A DNA stretch of 64,000 nt from Paramecium octaurelia (Eukaryota > Ciliophora > Oligohymenophorea > Peniculida > Parameciidae). This document shows, one piece after another, positions 50,307 to 62,302 of this stretch. The stretch covers positions 6,676 to 70,675 of the forward strand of contig CAJJDP010000057.1 of the NCBI GenBank assembly GCA_905182995.1. The letters run 5' to 3'. A program made the position numbers and the translations under genes. Numbering within the stretch: the first letter of the stretch is position 1; each line of letters opens with the position of its first letter. A model generated the notes under the pieces. That model was not told the DNA's origin. It did no database searches and worked only from the letters and a program-made list of their open reading frames with translations.

Positions 50307-51461
50307 TCATAATTTTGATTTATGAACTATGCCATCGCTCTTAATTTCTTAAATTGATGTAACACCCATTAATTACATAGTTGAAACCAATTCTGACTAT
50401 AATATCTAGAACATTTTGTTGAGTCCCTCCCTTCCACCAATAGCTGTACTGTAAATGGCTGGTCTTCCAACAAAAACGCATTTAGCACCTAAAGCCAAGC
50501 ATTTATAAACATCTGATCCATTTCTTACTCCGCTATCCACATAAACTTCCACAGAACCAGCTGCTGCCACTATTTCTGGTAGCATTTCAACAGTGGATCT
50601 CACTGTATCTAATTGTCTTCCACCATGATTTGAGACCCAAATGGCATCAACTCCATGTTCAACAGCCAATTTAGCATCTGCCCCACATTGAATTCCCTTT
50701 AAAATTATAGGAACCTTGGTGATTGACCTTAACCACTTGATATCATTCCAATTCACTGTTTAATCTAATTACTCTGCAAAAAATTTCAACAACCCAGATC
50801 CTTGATTGTTGGCGACAGATTATAGTTAGATATTTGCCTCTTTTGCTAATTCTTCTAGAATTTCCAACCTTAAATGAGGAGGCAATACAAATCTTATTTA
50901 GCTATATGTTTATACCTTTATTTTTCATCGGCTTCTCTCTTACCCAATATTGGTGCATCCACTGTTAATACTAGACCTTTGAAGCCTTCCTTTTCTGCTT
51001 TCCTTACCAATGCCTCTGTTAATTATCTATTTTTTTGTATATACAATTATTAGAATCTCAAGCCATCTTTGTTATGCTTAGCCACTTCAGATTGAGACAA
51101 GGTAGATAATGTAGTCAATGTAAAGGGAACTTTCCATTAATGAGCTAATGAAGCAGTTACTTCTTCACCCAAAGGATGAGCCTTAAGATTACAAATAAAC
51201 TTATACTAATTTTAACATAGCAACAGGAGCTATACCAAGTGGTAAATCAATTTAATGACCCAATATTTTTGTTTTAGTACAAATTTTAGAGACATCTCTC
51301 AGCACTCTTGGATTCAAGTAAATTCTTTAAAATGCATCAATATTCTCCTTTTTGGTAATTTCTTCGTTTGCTCCTGATCTATAATATTGATATGCATTCG
51401 AATCTAGTTTAACTGAAGCTAATTATTCTAACTCTCTTAAAGAAATAAAATTGGTAGCCAT
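50307..51461 (-). CDS. FMN-dependent L-2-hydroxyacid oxidase (glycolate/lactate oxidase family)
   Basis: 368 aa after two introns (25 and 23 nt), a normal family length. Diagnostic motifs run in order: [60 protein letters not shown] with the FMN-contacting Lys, active-site [11 protein letters not shown] with catalytic His and Arg, and [21 protein letters not shown], then FVGRPAIY. The C-terminus ends KSKL, close to a peroxisomal SKL signal (inference). Known: these enzymes oxidise glycolate, lactate or longer 2-hydroxyacids to 2-oxoacids, making hydrogen peroxide in peroxisomes. The substrate cannot be fixed from these motifs. Confidence 0.95.
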
Positions 51462-52074
51462 TAAATAAAACTTAGATATTTTTATTACGCATTAATATCA
51501 AATAAAAAATCCTTAAATGCCTCAGAAGAAGAGTCATCAAAATAAACAGCTTAAGATATTCTCAGACAAGTTAGGTATCATAGTATTAGCAAAATATCTA
51601 AAGGGTTTACGTATTTTTGAAATTACTCAAAATTTAGGATGGCTTACAAAGATTTCTAATTGTTGATCAGAGAATCAAAATGATTTCTAAAATTATTATT
51701 TAGTATATAAAATAAAAGGAGGAATAAACAATTAGAAGTTCATAGGAAGATGATAGACTTCAAAAATATCGGAGAAATTGTATAATGTAAAAATGAAATT
51801 TTTAAATAAATGATTTTGGGATTACTAAGATTTCAAAATTTAAGTTTAATTTGTTATACTAATTGGCAATATGATAAATTACATTATTTTCGTTTTTTCT
51901 CTAATGATTATTTTATTTTTTAATGTTAATCATCTATTATTTGATCTATTTAGGACGAGAAAAAGGATGAGATCAAAAATGATCTTTTGATATAATTATA
52001 AACTTTGATATTATAAAGTTTGTGTGAAAAGTTAATAATAAATTTAGCAATCATTAAATATAAACGATAATTAA
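51462..52074. other. Spacer with coding-like fragments
   Basis: Several overlapping frames stay open over 51517-51790; one starts MPQKKSHQNKQ and another reads FLIVDQRIKMISKII. I could not join them into one gene with plausible introns. They may be remnants of a small gene. The last 250 bp are AT-rich and form the upstream region of the next K+ channel. Confidence 0.35.
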
Positions 52075-54745
52075 ATGCTTTCATAAAGCAGTAGTAGAAA
52101 TCTTTTGGAGAACCCAATAGGACCTGTTTTGCGACATGATTCTAATCCTTACAAAAGTTATGAAAAAGATCGGTCGCCTTCGAGATTATCGATTGAATCT
52201 GAGCAGTAGCTTAAGAGAAATAATAGTGATGGTATAAAGATGAGTGTTCACGACATGGGAGAAAAAAAGAAAACTATAAATTTTAATATTGCCAGAAGGA
52301 AATCCACAAGACCATAATAAGTAAGAGTGTTGTAAAATAAAAGTCAAACAAGCGCAAATCAGATTAAGCAAGAAAATTCGAAGGATTGTCAATCTTAAGA
52401 ACCATGCAACAGAATTAGCTCATTTAAAAGTTTGCAAATACACTACTAATGAAATCATACATTTTATCTAGACATAATAAGTACCTTCTAAATTAAGAAA
52501 GCTACATGCAATCTAAGGTTGATAAAACAAAATACTAAAGTATAAATATTGTAATAATAAAACAGATCAAAATTAAAATAGTACTACCAATATATTTGCT
52601 CCAGGGAGTCAACTAGTGATGGTGTGGGATGTGAGTGCCACATTCTTCCATTGTTTTAGTTTATGGCTCTGTCCATTTGTATCATCTTTTGTAGATGATG
52701 ATAGTTATAGTGCAGCAGAGATGTTTTTGATCATTCACATCATAATTGACATCATTATCAATTTGAATAGACCAATAATGATTTAAGGAGAAATTATTTT
52801 CGATAAATTAGAAATTATATCACATTATTTTAAAGGACAATTGGTGGAAGATCTCATAAGTTTAACAATGTGGTTTTTGATGTATTTTGATTTCAATAAA
52901 ATACCTGTCACTAATGAGATTATAACTGTGATACTCTTAACGATTACCATTTTAAAAGTAAAACGAAATTATGAAAATTTTATAGAATCTCTATATTTAT
53001 AAGGGGCTGTCAATTAATTGGTTGATCTGATAACATTAATTATGATGATCTACTTCTTTGCTCATTTAATGGCTTGTGTATTTCATCATGTCGGTGATAT
53101 CACATCCGACTCTCAGAATTGCTGGTTAATACATTATAATCTTCTGCACAAGCCCATCTCAGTCAAATATAACCATTCTTTTTATTGGGCTACTATGACA
53201 ATGGTCACTGTTGGTTATGGAGACATTACACCTCAGAATGAAGCAGAATTGGTTACGGTCAATTTACTAATGTTGCTATCGAGTTGCATGTTTGGGTACT
53301 CGATGAGTTCTATTGGAATGATTCTAAAGAGCATTTAGGATGCTAAGTATAAATGCAAACGATCTCTCATTCTAATGAATTCGTATATGAGATAGAGTTA
53401 AGTGGATTTATAGATTTAGAGTAGGGTAAGAGACTTCATTAAATACTAAGTTGAAATGGAATCAAAAGAAAATAATGAGGATGTCAATCAAATTATTAAT
53501 GATTTGCCCAATTAATTGAAGTAGGAATTGTAAACTAATGTATAAATGAACATCATGCAAAAAATTAAAATAATAACTACCCAATTTACTAAGCAAACCT
53601 AATCGGAAGTGTCCTAGAATCTCTTATAACTTAAATTCACACCTGGAGACTACATTTATCACCAAGATTAGTTTGACAACAACTTGTAATTATTAAACAA
53701 TTTATTTTCTAGATATTATATAAAAGAAGGACAAATTTAAATTACAGAAGAAAAGAGTGGAAAAGTATTATAAATAATTAAATCTTCTAGTACTTTTGGA
53801 GAATATTCATTTTTCACTGGCCTTACTACTAAAACTTGTGCATAAAGCATAGGATTCTCTGAAGTTTATTAAATCAAAAGAGACATATTCCTAAAAATTA
53901 TAAAAAGTTCCAATAAAGATTTTGAGAGGTTTCACAATATCAAAGACAATTTGATCCTTAATTCAAATTATTTTGTGATCTTTTAAAATTGTAACTTCTG
54001 TAAAATGTATAATCACTCAAATATCGATTGTCCTCTACTCAACTATAAGCCAGATCCACATATCCTATCCATAAGAGAACAAAGGAAATACCCATTCTAA
54101 TATAGGAAATCCTTTATGAGAATGGGAAATAAGATAAAATCCTTATTCATTCAGTAACAAATTACCAAGGCAGTAGAAGACTTTTTGGAAAAGCAAAGCA
54201 CATTCCACGAAGTAATCAGAGAAATCCAGAAGCATTCAGAGGAAAGTCCTCATACCTAACAACAATAAACAGTTTAAATCGAAGTCAAGGGCACCGAAGA
54301 TCAAGCTATTGAAATTTTGGGATCTCAACTAAATCCTTCTAGTACTGCTGCAACCATTAACGGACCTCCGTCATTAGCTATGACGAGAGGGAAATCAAGC
54401 AGATATGTTTTTAATCCTTCTTCCAAAGCGTCTCATCCCAAAAATTACTTTGTTATGGAGAATAATCATATGGACGTGACTAAGGAACTTATATTAAAGG
54501 AAAACTCATTTATTTACTATCTTTATTTCATTTACTAATTTCACTCTAATGAGATAGATCAGATTAAAGAATATCAGAATTACATGCCCCAAAATAATTG
54601 TTCCAATTCTATCAAATAGAGAGACAGATTTGTTGATAAAAAAACTGCTATGCAAGCGACAGATATGGTTGGTCAATCCAAAACCTTTATTAGTATTAGG
54701 AATAGAGATTTGCACTAACAGTAAACCATTTATCCTCACTATTGA
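52075..54745 (+). CDS. K+ channel with CNBD and C-terminal CCHC zinc knuckle (copy 1 of a tandem pair)
   Basis: 874 aa after two 23-nt introns. Six membrane segments; the S4 region LLTITILKVKRNYENF has only a few clustered basic residues, so voltage sensing is doubtful. The pore helix and filter read HSFYWATMTMVTVGYGD. The CNBD is recognisable (SSSTFGEYSFFTG) but the Arg that binds the cyclic phosphate is missing. Directly after it, around 53990-54035, comes CNFCKMYNHSNIDC, an exact CX2CX4HX4C zinc knuckle. A polar tail of about 230 residues follows. It is a tandem paralogue of the next gene (83 bp away), with the same architecture. Known: no cyclic-nucleotide channel family I recall carries this knuckle. 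Confidence 0.9.
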
Positions 54746-54828
54746 TATCCGAATATCGTGGCGCAACAATATTTTGAATAAATCAATCAAGAATAATCTA
54801 TTTACTTAAATATTAATATTTATAAATA

Positions 54829-57476
54829 ATGGATTCACCTAGTATAATAGTCTTGAATACTGATATGCCAAGGGGACCATAGCTTTCTCCAAGATCTTCC
54901 TATATCAAGTATGTTAAGGATTGTTCATCCTCATATATCGTATAAGAGAGTGAAAGAAATTACGATGAAATACTCAGTCAAAATATGAGCGAATCTCATT
55001 AAGAAAATAAATTAGCGCATATGACATCTAGTAGAAGAACATCAAAAAAGTTAGAACCATTAAAATTTACTTAGATAGCTAAATAAAATAAAATCATAGA
55101 GAAATTCAAAAACAATCTGTTATAATTCTCATACATTATGCCATAGAAATTTAAAGCTAAATTGTTATCAATTGAAAATTATTTATAGAAGGACAAATTG
55201 AAAAAAGCATCAAGTAGATTATATTATTAATTTTTAGATCAGACCAGAAGTAAGAATTAAAGCAATATCATCTCTCCATCCAACATATTTTTATTTTATT
55301 GGGAAATTTTTAATATTCTCTTACTATTTATATCTCTCTGGATATGTGCCCTTATTGTATCGTTTCCAAATTCATAGGAAATAAGTTTTCAATCTTTTGG
55401 CTGTTTATTTATTACAACCAACATCATTGAAATAATTATTTCAATAAACAAGGAAATTTATATTGAAGGTTAAATTATAAATACTCGAAGTGATATTCTG
55501 CTTAATTACATTGCTAAGTCATCTCATATTGACATATGCTCAATATTAATATGGATCATGATCAGTTTTAGTGCAATTGAATAGAATAGCATTATTCAAA
55601 TGCTTGCAATACTTCTTGTGATTATCATATTCGCTCGGATCTTTAGAGTGTATGATTACCTCGTTGAATAACTGTATTAAAAAGGATTCGGTGGTTACGC
55701 TTTTGATCTTTTAACATTAGTAATAAGTATATTTTTCTTCGCTCACATTATGGCTTGTTTGTGGTTGATGGTCGGATTGAATTCAAGTGGCGAGAGAATG
55801 AATTGGATCAGAGATAATGATTTGGAAAATGAATCAATTTGGACTCAATATAATCATGCATTCTATTGGGCCACAATGACGATGGTTACTGTAGGATACG
55901 GAGACATTACGCCGAAGAATAACTACGAGATGACATTTGCTAATGTTGCTATGTTTTTTTCAAGTTGCGTATTTGCGTATTCAATGAATGCTATCGGAAT
56001 TTTACTGAAGGGGTTTAATGATGTTAAATAAAATTACAAGTAATAATAAATTAAAATATTAAAGAAAATCGGTTGTAATCATGAATTAGTATATGAAATC
56101 TAATAATGTTGAGGATTAAATACAGAACAAAGTAAGAAATAACCTAAAATATTTAATATATAGTTAAGATAGTGATAATAATGATGCGAACAAATTGGTT
56201 AATAAACTATCCTTAGGACTTTAATAAGAATTGCAGGCAGATATATTAGGAAAGATAATTAAAAACATCAAAGTTTTGTCTTGTAATTTCAGTAAACAAA
56301 TTCTACAAGAAATTCAAGGATTAGTAAAGATAGTTTAATTTTCGCCGGGGGAATTCATTTAAAAAGGGGAAAACGTACTAAATGATGATGATCTATTTTT
56401 GTAAGAATTACATAATAATTAGGTTTTACATAATCAAAGGGAATGTGAACTTCATTTCAAATACCACAAATTCCTTGATTTATAAATTAGGGCCAGGGGA
56501 GACATTTAATCAGTATGAATTTTTTACTGGTTTTGGTGATAAGAAAATAGATATCATTAGTGATGACTTTTGCTAATTAGTGAAATTAAATAAAGCATAG
56601 TTTATAAAATTGATATTGGAATCGAAGAAGGATTGGGAAATATACCATTCGATTAAAGACAATGCTGCAAATAACAATGACTTGATTGATTTAAATTATA
56701 AATGCTAATTTTGTTAGAGGAGTACGCATTTAAGACAAAATTGTCCTCTTCTCTCTTATTAACCTAATATTTAGCATAAATTGAAGAAGCAATAATAGTT
56801 AAGACAAAAATAATATCGATCTCAGGTAAGTCGAAATTGTGTAAAATTGAATAGCAAAATGATTTTAGAGGAAGTGAAAATGACTATTTAATAATACATG
56901 ATGAATAATATTACTGATTTTACTGAAAATCTTTCAAGAAAAGAATCAAAGGTAAATGAATAAGATGATGATTAACAATTCAAAAAGATAGAGTTAATTT
57001 CAAGTACTCCTATTTATAATAGAAATACTCCAGCGAAAAAAACCACTATTATTTAGAATATGGGAAGTTAAAATTATATTCGAAGTAAGTTTTAAGCAGG
57101 AACTCCATTAAGAGCAAATAATCAATTGAAATTTAATAAAGAAACATCTCATTAAAATTCAACAAATTAATCATAACCAATACTATCTCAAACTAATTTA
57201 TAACCAACACTTTCATTCAAAATGCTTGATCATGTTTTCGATTCAATGAAGTTTACTTATATTAACATTGATAAAATGCAAAATTATATTAATTATCTAC
57301 CTCATAACAATGTAAGAAGGATTTTGATATAAATGGATGCCCAAAATTAATAGATCAGAGACAATGCAAAAGGACAAATCAAGGTGGATAAATCGTTTGG
57401 ATTTACTGCAAAATTAAGAAGTTAAAAGCAGAAAAACAATGCTTCAAGATAAAGTTAATTTAATATAAAACTTTGA
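54829..57476 (+). CDS. K+ channel with CNBD and C-terminal CCHC zinc knuckle (copy 2 of a tandem pair)
   Basis: 866 aa after two introns (25 nt near 56038; 22 nt near 56400), both needed to keep the frame. Pore: HAFYWATMTMVTVGYGD. S4 is weak (ARIFRVYDYL). The CNBD (VQFSPGEFIQKGEN, FYIIKGNVNFI, GPGETFNQYEFF) lacks both the FGE and the phosphate-binding Arg, so it probably does not bind cAMP. After it, at about 56703-56744, CQFCQRSTHLRQNC repeats the CX2CX4HX4C spacing of copy 1, followed by PLL in both. The tail differs. Upstream copy on the same strand; a kelch gene starts 21 bp after the stop. Confidence 0.9.
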
Positions 57477-57497
57477 ATTTAATATTATTTATTTTTA

Positions 57498-59356
57498 ATG
57501 GCTGAAAGACATAGATTTTCCAGCTAACAAAAACTTCCAACCCTAGATTTTGTATAAGTTAATCGAATTCCAACCGAGGGAATCAATGTCAATGTATTGT
57601 CTATTAAAGGATATAGATCACAGTCTAATCAGGTGATGCTTAATTTGTTAGCTTTCGATCTTTAAATGAGTTGAATCCCAAACTTCGTTTTCCTACTAAC
57701 TCAATAGATTCATCCTCATAACAATTAAACTAGACCATCTAGAAAGACTTAACTAAAAATAAGAAAATGATCTTCATGTTAAGGAAGACTCTTTACAAAT
57801 AAGACTATGAATATTAGGGATATCAGGAAAACATAATCGTAATAATTTGAAATTAAATTAAATTAGAAACAAGTAAGAACTGTCACCAGAATACAAAAGT
57901 AAGTCAAAAAGGTTCCACATCGAATTGATCCTGTTAATAATGCCAACGAAAAATCTAACAATATACAATTGATTGCCAAAAAAAAAGTGTCTTTTCCTAT
58001 GTACTTTAATGGAGCATTCTTTTCAAAATTATAACATAGTTGGATACCTGCAATTCGAGAAAATACAATGGCAGCGGATTTCTAAAACAAAATATACATG
58101 TTTGGTGGAATAGGGAGTGAAGTTATGGGTGATTTAATAGAATATGAAATATAAACAGGAAAATTTAGAGAAATCAAATAATATGGCGACATTCCTTTAA
58201 ATCGTTATGGCCATTGTTTACATAGTATAGGTTATCCCATGACTTTATCAACCTAATTTTCGTATGATAATCAACAATACACTTAAATTAATGGAAAACA
58301 ACTAATCTTGTATGGAGGCGAGATGCAGTATAATGCAGCTTTGAGACTAAGAGAAAATTTAAGTGACACAAGAATTTTCGATTTGGAAACAAAAACATGG
58401 CAATTACTGAAACCAAATTATGAAAATATTCCTGAAAGCCGTAGATCTTTTGGAAGTTGTGTAGTCGGTAAAGGATTGATAGTGATGGGTGGTATTCGAA
58501 GTAAATTTTCAGTTTTCAATGATATTCATTATTTGAATTTAAGTATCATCATTGTATATCCTTAGATCTTTGTAAATGGAGTCCATTAGATACATCTAAG
58601 AACCCATTTAATAAAGGATTGGCATTCTAGTAATTGGTTTGTGCTTATAATAAGCCATAATTAATCTTTGACAAAAGAGATACTAGAGGCAAACCTTATA
58701 AACCACTTGAATATGAAGGTATATACTGTTTTGGAGGATGCTACATTGATGATGATAAAAATACATAATTCTACAACAATTTTATGGCTCTCTTAAAATT
58801 GGATTCACCTAATAATCCTTGGGTTATTCCAGAAACTACAGGTAAACCACCTCTTCCAAGAATTTAGCATACTGCTTCATATGTCTAAGAAATGAATGTT
58901 ATAATTATCTTTGGTGGTAGAGATGACTCTAGGAGTAATCCTTATTTTAATGACATATTTGCATATAAAATTTGCGAAAAGGAATGGGTGTAATTAGATG
59001 TCTATGGCAATATTCCGAGACCAAGAGCCTCTCATTCTGCTGTGGCTTACAAAAGTCAAGTCTTATACTTTGGAGGAGTAAGTATGAATGGATATCTGGA
59101 ATTTTCAGTAAATGTTGCAGAGTTTAATCAAAACCAGATTAGACAATTGCAAGCAGAAATGAAAGTTCATGAAATACCAAATAATGTATAATCTACTAAA
59201 GAAGATATTTAAAGGCAGTCAATTTTAAATAAATAGTATTTTTCTTTACATTAAATTGCGCCTATCTAAAAACCTAGAGAATTAACAAAGGCAGAGGAGG
59301 TTAATAAAAAGATCTAACAATTATCGTTCACTAACTTTCCTCTGCATCTTAAATGA
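57498..59356 (+). CDS. Kelch-repeat protein
   Basis: 594 aa after three introns (23, 28, 23 nt); the first two repair a shifted N-terminal frame. A polar N-terminus (about 190 residues) precedes kelch blades: IYMFGGIG, LILYGGEM with TWQLLKP, LIVMGGIRS, IYCFGGCY, VIIIFGGRDD with KEWVQLD, and VLYFGGVSM. A short helical tail ends the protein. As with the kelch gene at 18.1 kb, it lies directly downstream of a CNBD K+ channel on the same strand, here with only 21 bp between stop and start. Function as an interaction scaffold is inferred. Confidence 0.88.
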
Positions 59357-59891
59357 CTTAGTGATTGAAATATAAATAATAATTATTTAGATTAATTCAT
59401 AATTAACAATATTAAAAAATACCATGTAATTTAAGTCTTGATCTTGACTCTACGGAATAAAAGTATTAATATTAATTATTCTAACCTTATTTTTTGAAAA
59501 TTATCTTCAAATTTTATTATATGTATTATTCAGTTTATATTGATAGAAATACTATCTCCTTGGTGTGTCTTTTCTCTTTTCAACTTTTATAATGGTCATA
59601 TATATAATAATTGTGGATTGATAATGTTCATTATCAGTCGAATATCCTGTGTTTGATAGACATCATTTTGATCAACAGCAATTTGAGAAAAGAATAATAA
59701 AAGTTATAAATAATATATGGTTATGTGGAACTGGAAATTTAATTTATAAAATGATTAATATTTAGATTTGAAATTTATTGATAAATTCTGAATTTAAATT
59801 GTTTCTCTAATTTTAGTAATTACTATTAATAGTGAATTAATTTCATATAAATTTCATTAGTTTGATTATCAAGTATTAATAACTTAATAAA
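59357..59891. other. Gene-free AT-rich spacer
   Basis: No open frame or recognised RNA gene. Contains a small palindrome (GATAATGTTCATTATC near 59620) of unknown meaning, and the upstream region of the surface-protein gene. Confidence 0.5.
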
Positions 59892-60997
59892 ATGAAATAC
59901 TTAATAGTAGCTACCCTTATCTTATTTACTATGGCTGAGTAAATCAAGTGCCCACTTGAGATAGACACTTCAGTATCTTGTACAAAAGAAAATTAACCTT
60001 CATGTTCATTTTCATCCGAAGGATACGTAAGATTTAAACTTAAATTGTAGCCATTAGGAACATTTGAAAACCCTTGTTTTGCTTGCAGAGCAGATAGAGC
60101 AGTTTCTTATGAGCTTAATCCATGTAAGTTGGCCACAACACCTTCAGACCCATAAGTTACAGATTCTGGAAATTCTTCTTCCACTACTTCAAAAGGAAAT
60201 ACCGTAATCAAATGTGACATTCCAAAATCTGATAGCCCAATATGTCCAGCAGTGTAATATCTTTAAATAATATTTTAGTTATAAACCTACTTGTGGATTG
60301 TTCAATTCTAGTATTCAATGCTTCAAAGCTCCTTGTGGAAGATCGTTTGGAAATGAATGTGAAGCCTGTTCCGACAAAAGTGTTGATTCATATTTCTACG
60401 GAGATTGTGAAGATGTTCCTTAAGAGTATCTTAATTGAATTATAATTTTAGAGATCCATAAAATCCACCTGATGATAGTATCACCTATTGTACAGAACCT
60501 AGACCTGAGATATGTACTGATGAATATACAGACACTTGTGCTTTCATCTCAACCCCATGCTTTTCAGATTCTTGTTTGAGATCTGCTGGAAACTATTGTG
60601 ATGCTTGTTCTAAAAAAGACGTGGTTGGATATATTAAACAATCTTGTGAGAAATACAAGTAAGTATTTGTTCTATTTTTAGATAAGTATACACCTAATAT
60701 CCAAGTAATCTGGACGACAAAGATCCTTAAACTTAGACTGAAGAGGAAGCCTAAGATTTAGATTCACAAAACCAAGAAACATCTAAGTAATGTGGTACCA
60801 AGCCAAGTTCTTGTGACAATACTGTGAATGAAGTGTGTGCAACCTATCAATGCAATGACACCACTTGTCAAAAAGAATTTTAAAATTCATGCTAAGCTTG
60901 CTTAGAATCAACAACTATTTCATATATTTAGGGTAAGTGTTAAACTCTATCTGGAACTATCCTGGGTTTGGCCTTATTATTACAGCTAATCATATGA
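59892..60997 (+). CDS. Cys-rich, probably GPI-anchored surface protein
   Basis: 343 aa after three introns (25, 26, 23 nt). A signal peptide (MKYLIVATLILFTMAEQ) opens the protein and a hydrophobic C-terminus (SGTILGLALLLQLII) without a charged tail closes it, the pattern of a GPI signal. Between them lie repeated Cys units of about 65 residues, each with C..C..C and ending in a C-x2-C pair plus C (PCFACRAD; ECEACSD; YCDACSKK; SCQACLE), four units in all. The spacer before the last is acidic and Gln-rich. Known: Paramecium carries many Cys-periodic GPI surface proteins; this small one is not a classical large surface antigen. Exact family unknown. Confidence 0.8.
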
Positions 60998-61116
60998 AAT
61001 AATTGAAAATATCATATCATACATATACATTGAATATAACTTTATAAATATACAATTACGAAATTAAATATCATTACACACATTGCCATTAATAATAATG
61101 ATAAAATACTCAGAAA

Positions 61117-62149
61117 TCATTTAACTTCAGACATCTCAACGTAGTTCAATTACTCGTTATCGGCTAAGGCTTTTAAAGTTCTTTGGCTATTTGGAAAATT
61201 CCATATGTGGTGATCAGTGCCAAAGTATTCCTTATTGCATTCGTAACAGACCAGGAAAACCGCAACTGGAATTGTTGTTAGTGATATTAATTTTAATAAA
61301 GAGTATATTAAAACCTATAACAAATAAAATTATACTGTTAAGATCGATGTTGGTATCAAATAGTTAGTACCCTCTATTGTATTGGAAGATAATGCATAGA
61401 CAAATACATCCAAACTGAATTGAACTCCGTATTAAATCAAACCGCTTACTGAAAGAAATTAGAGAATTAACATTACTTTTTAATATCTTGATCTGAGTAA
61501 GTCTTGTTTCCAATTTAAGTAATTGATGAGAGAATGAGTCATTTTTGTTATCCAACTTTTAATAGGGGGTAATTATACTAAGTACTCCTTGTATTGATGT
61601 AAGTGATGAACGCACTAAAATCCAATAACAAATGCTACGATTGACAACATCAAACCAATGAAAGACATAATCAGGTTCGAAATCACATTGCACTGATAAC
61701 TTGTAGTTTTTCCACAATAATATACACACTCTCTTGATAATGGCTTATGGACTGATAAAGCCAAAGGAATCCTATCAAGCATAATCCCAAACGACCTATA
61801 TTAAAAAGTTGCTCATGTTTTTCCTTGTTCACAATAACACTGATTAATATTATGCATATTAGCAATTCTAAAACCAATCCTATGCTTTTTAGACTTATCA
61901 GCCAAATGATGGATTCTACATAATGAGGGGACGAGTACTTGCAATCGCGAAGTAGAACACTTGGAGAGCCATCTGAATAGTGCCTATGACACATAGTGTT
62001 TGGTCGATTAATAATAGAATTCCATTGTTATTTTCAAACATGATCTTAGTCTTCAGTATAAAGTAATACAGAATCGCACTACTTATAATGAGATCGATCA
62101 GACTCTCTGAGCATTAATAAGTGGTTTAACATTTATATAATGCTCCCAT
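61117..62149 (-). CDS. Multipass membrane protein, unknown
   Basis: 314 aa after three introns (26, 28, 34 nt); whole-codon arithmetic holds. About seven hydrophobic segments alternate with short loops (ISSAILYYFIL, LCVIGTIQMALQVFYFAIA, GLVLELLICIILISVIV, LGLCLIGFLWLY). A charged helix sits in the middle (HQLLKLETRLTQIKIL). The C-terminus has FLVCYECNKEYFGTDHH followed by a polar tail; a Cys-x2-Cys plus His pair could bind metal. No family recognised. Confidence 0.65.
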
Positions 62150-62302
62150 TGAATTTAATTATATTTATATAATGCATAATTTGGATTTGAAATGTAGCAA
62201 ATGGGGTTATTGTGTGAGGTTTGATCATTTTCTAAATTTAGACTGCTAAGTACAATAATCTGTCAAAATAGCTTAATTTCGATTGAAAAGTGATTTGAAA
62301 AT

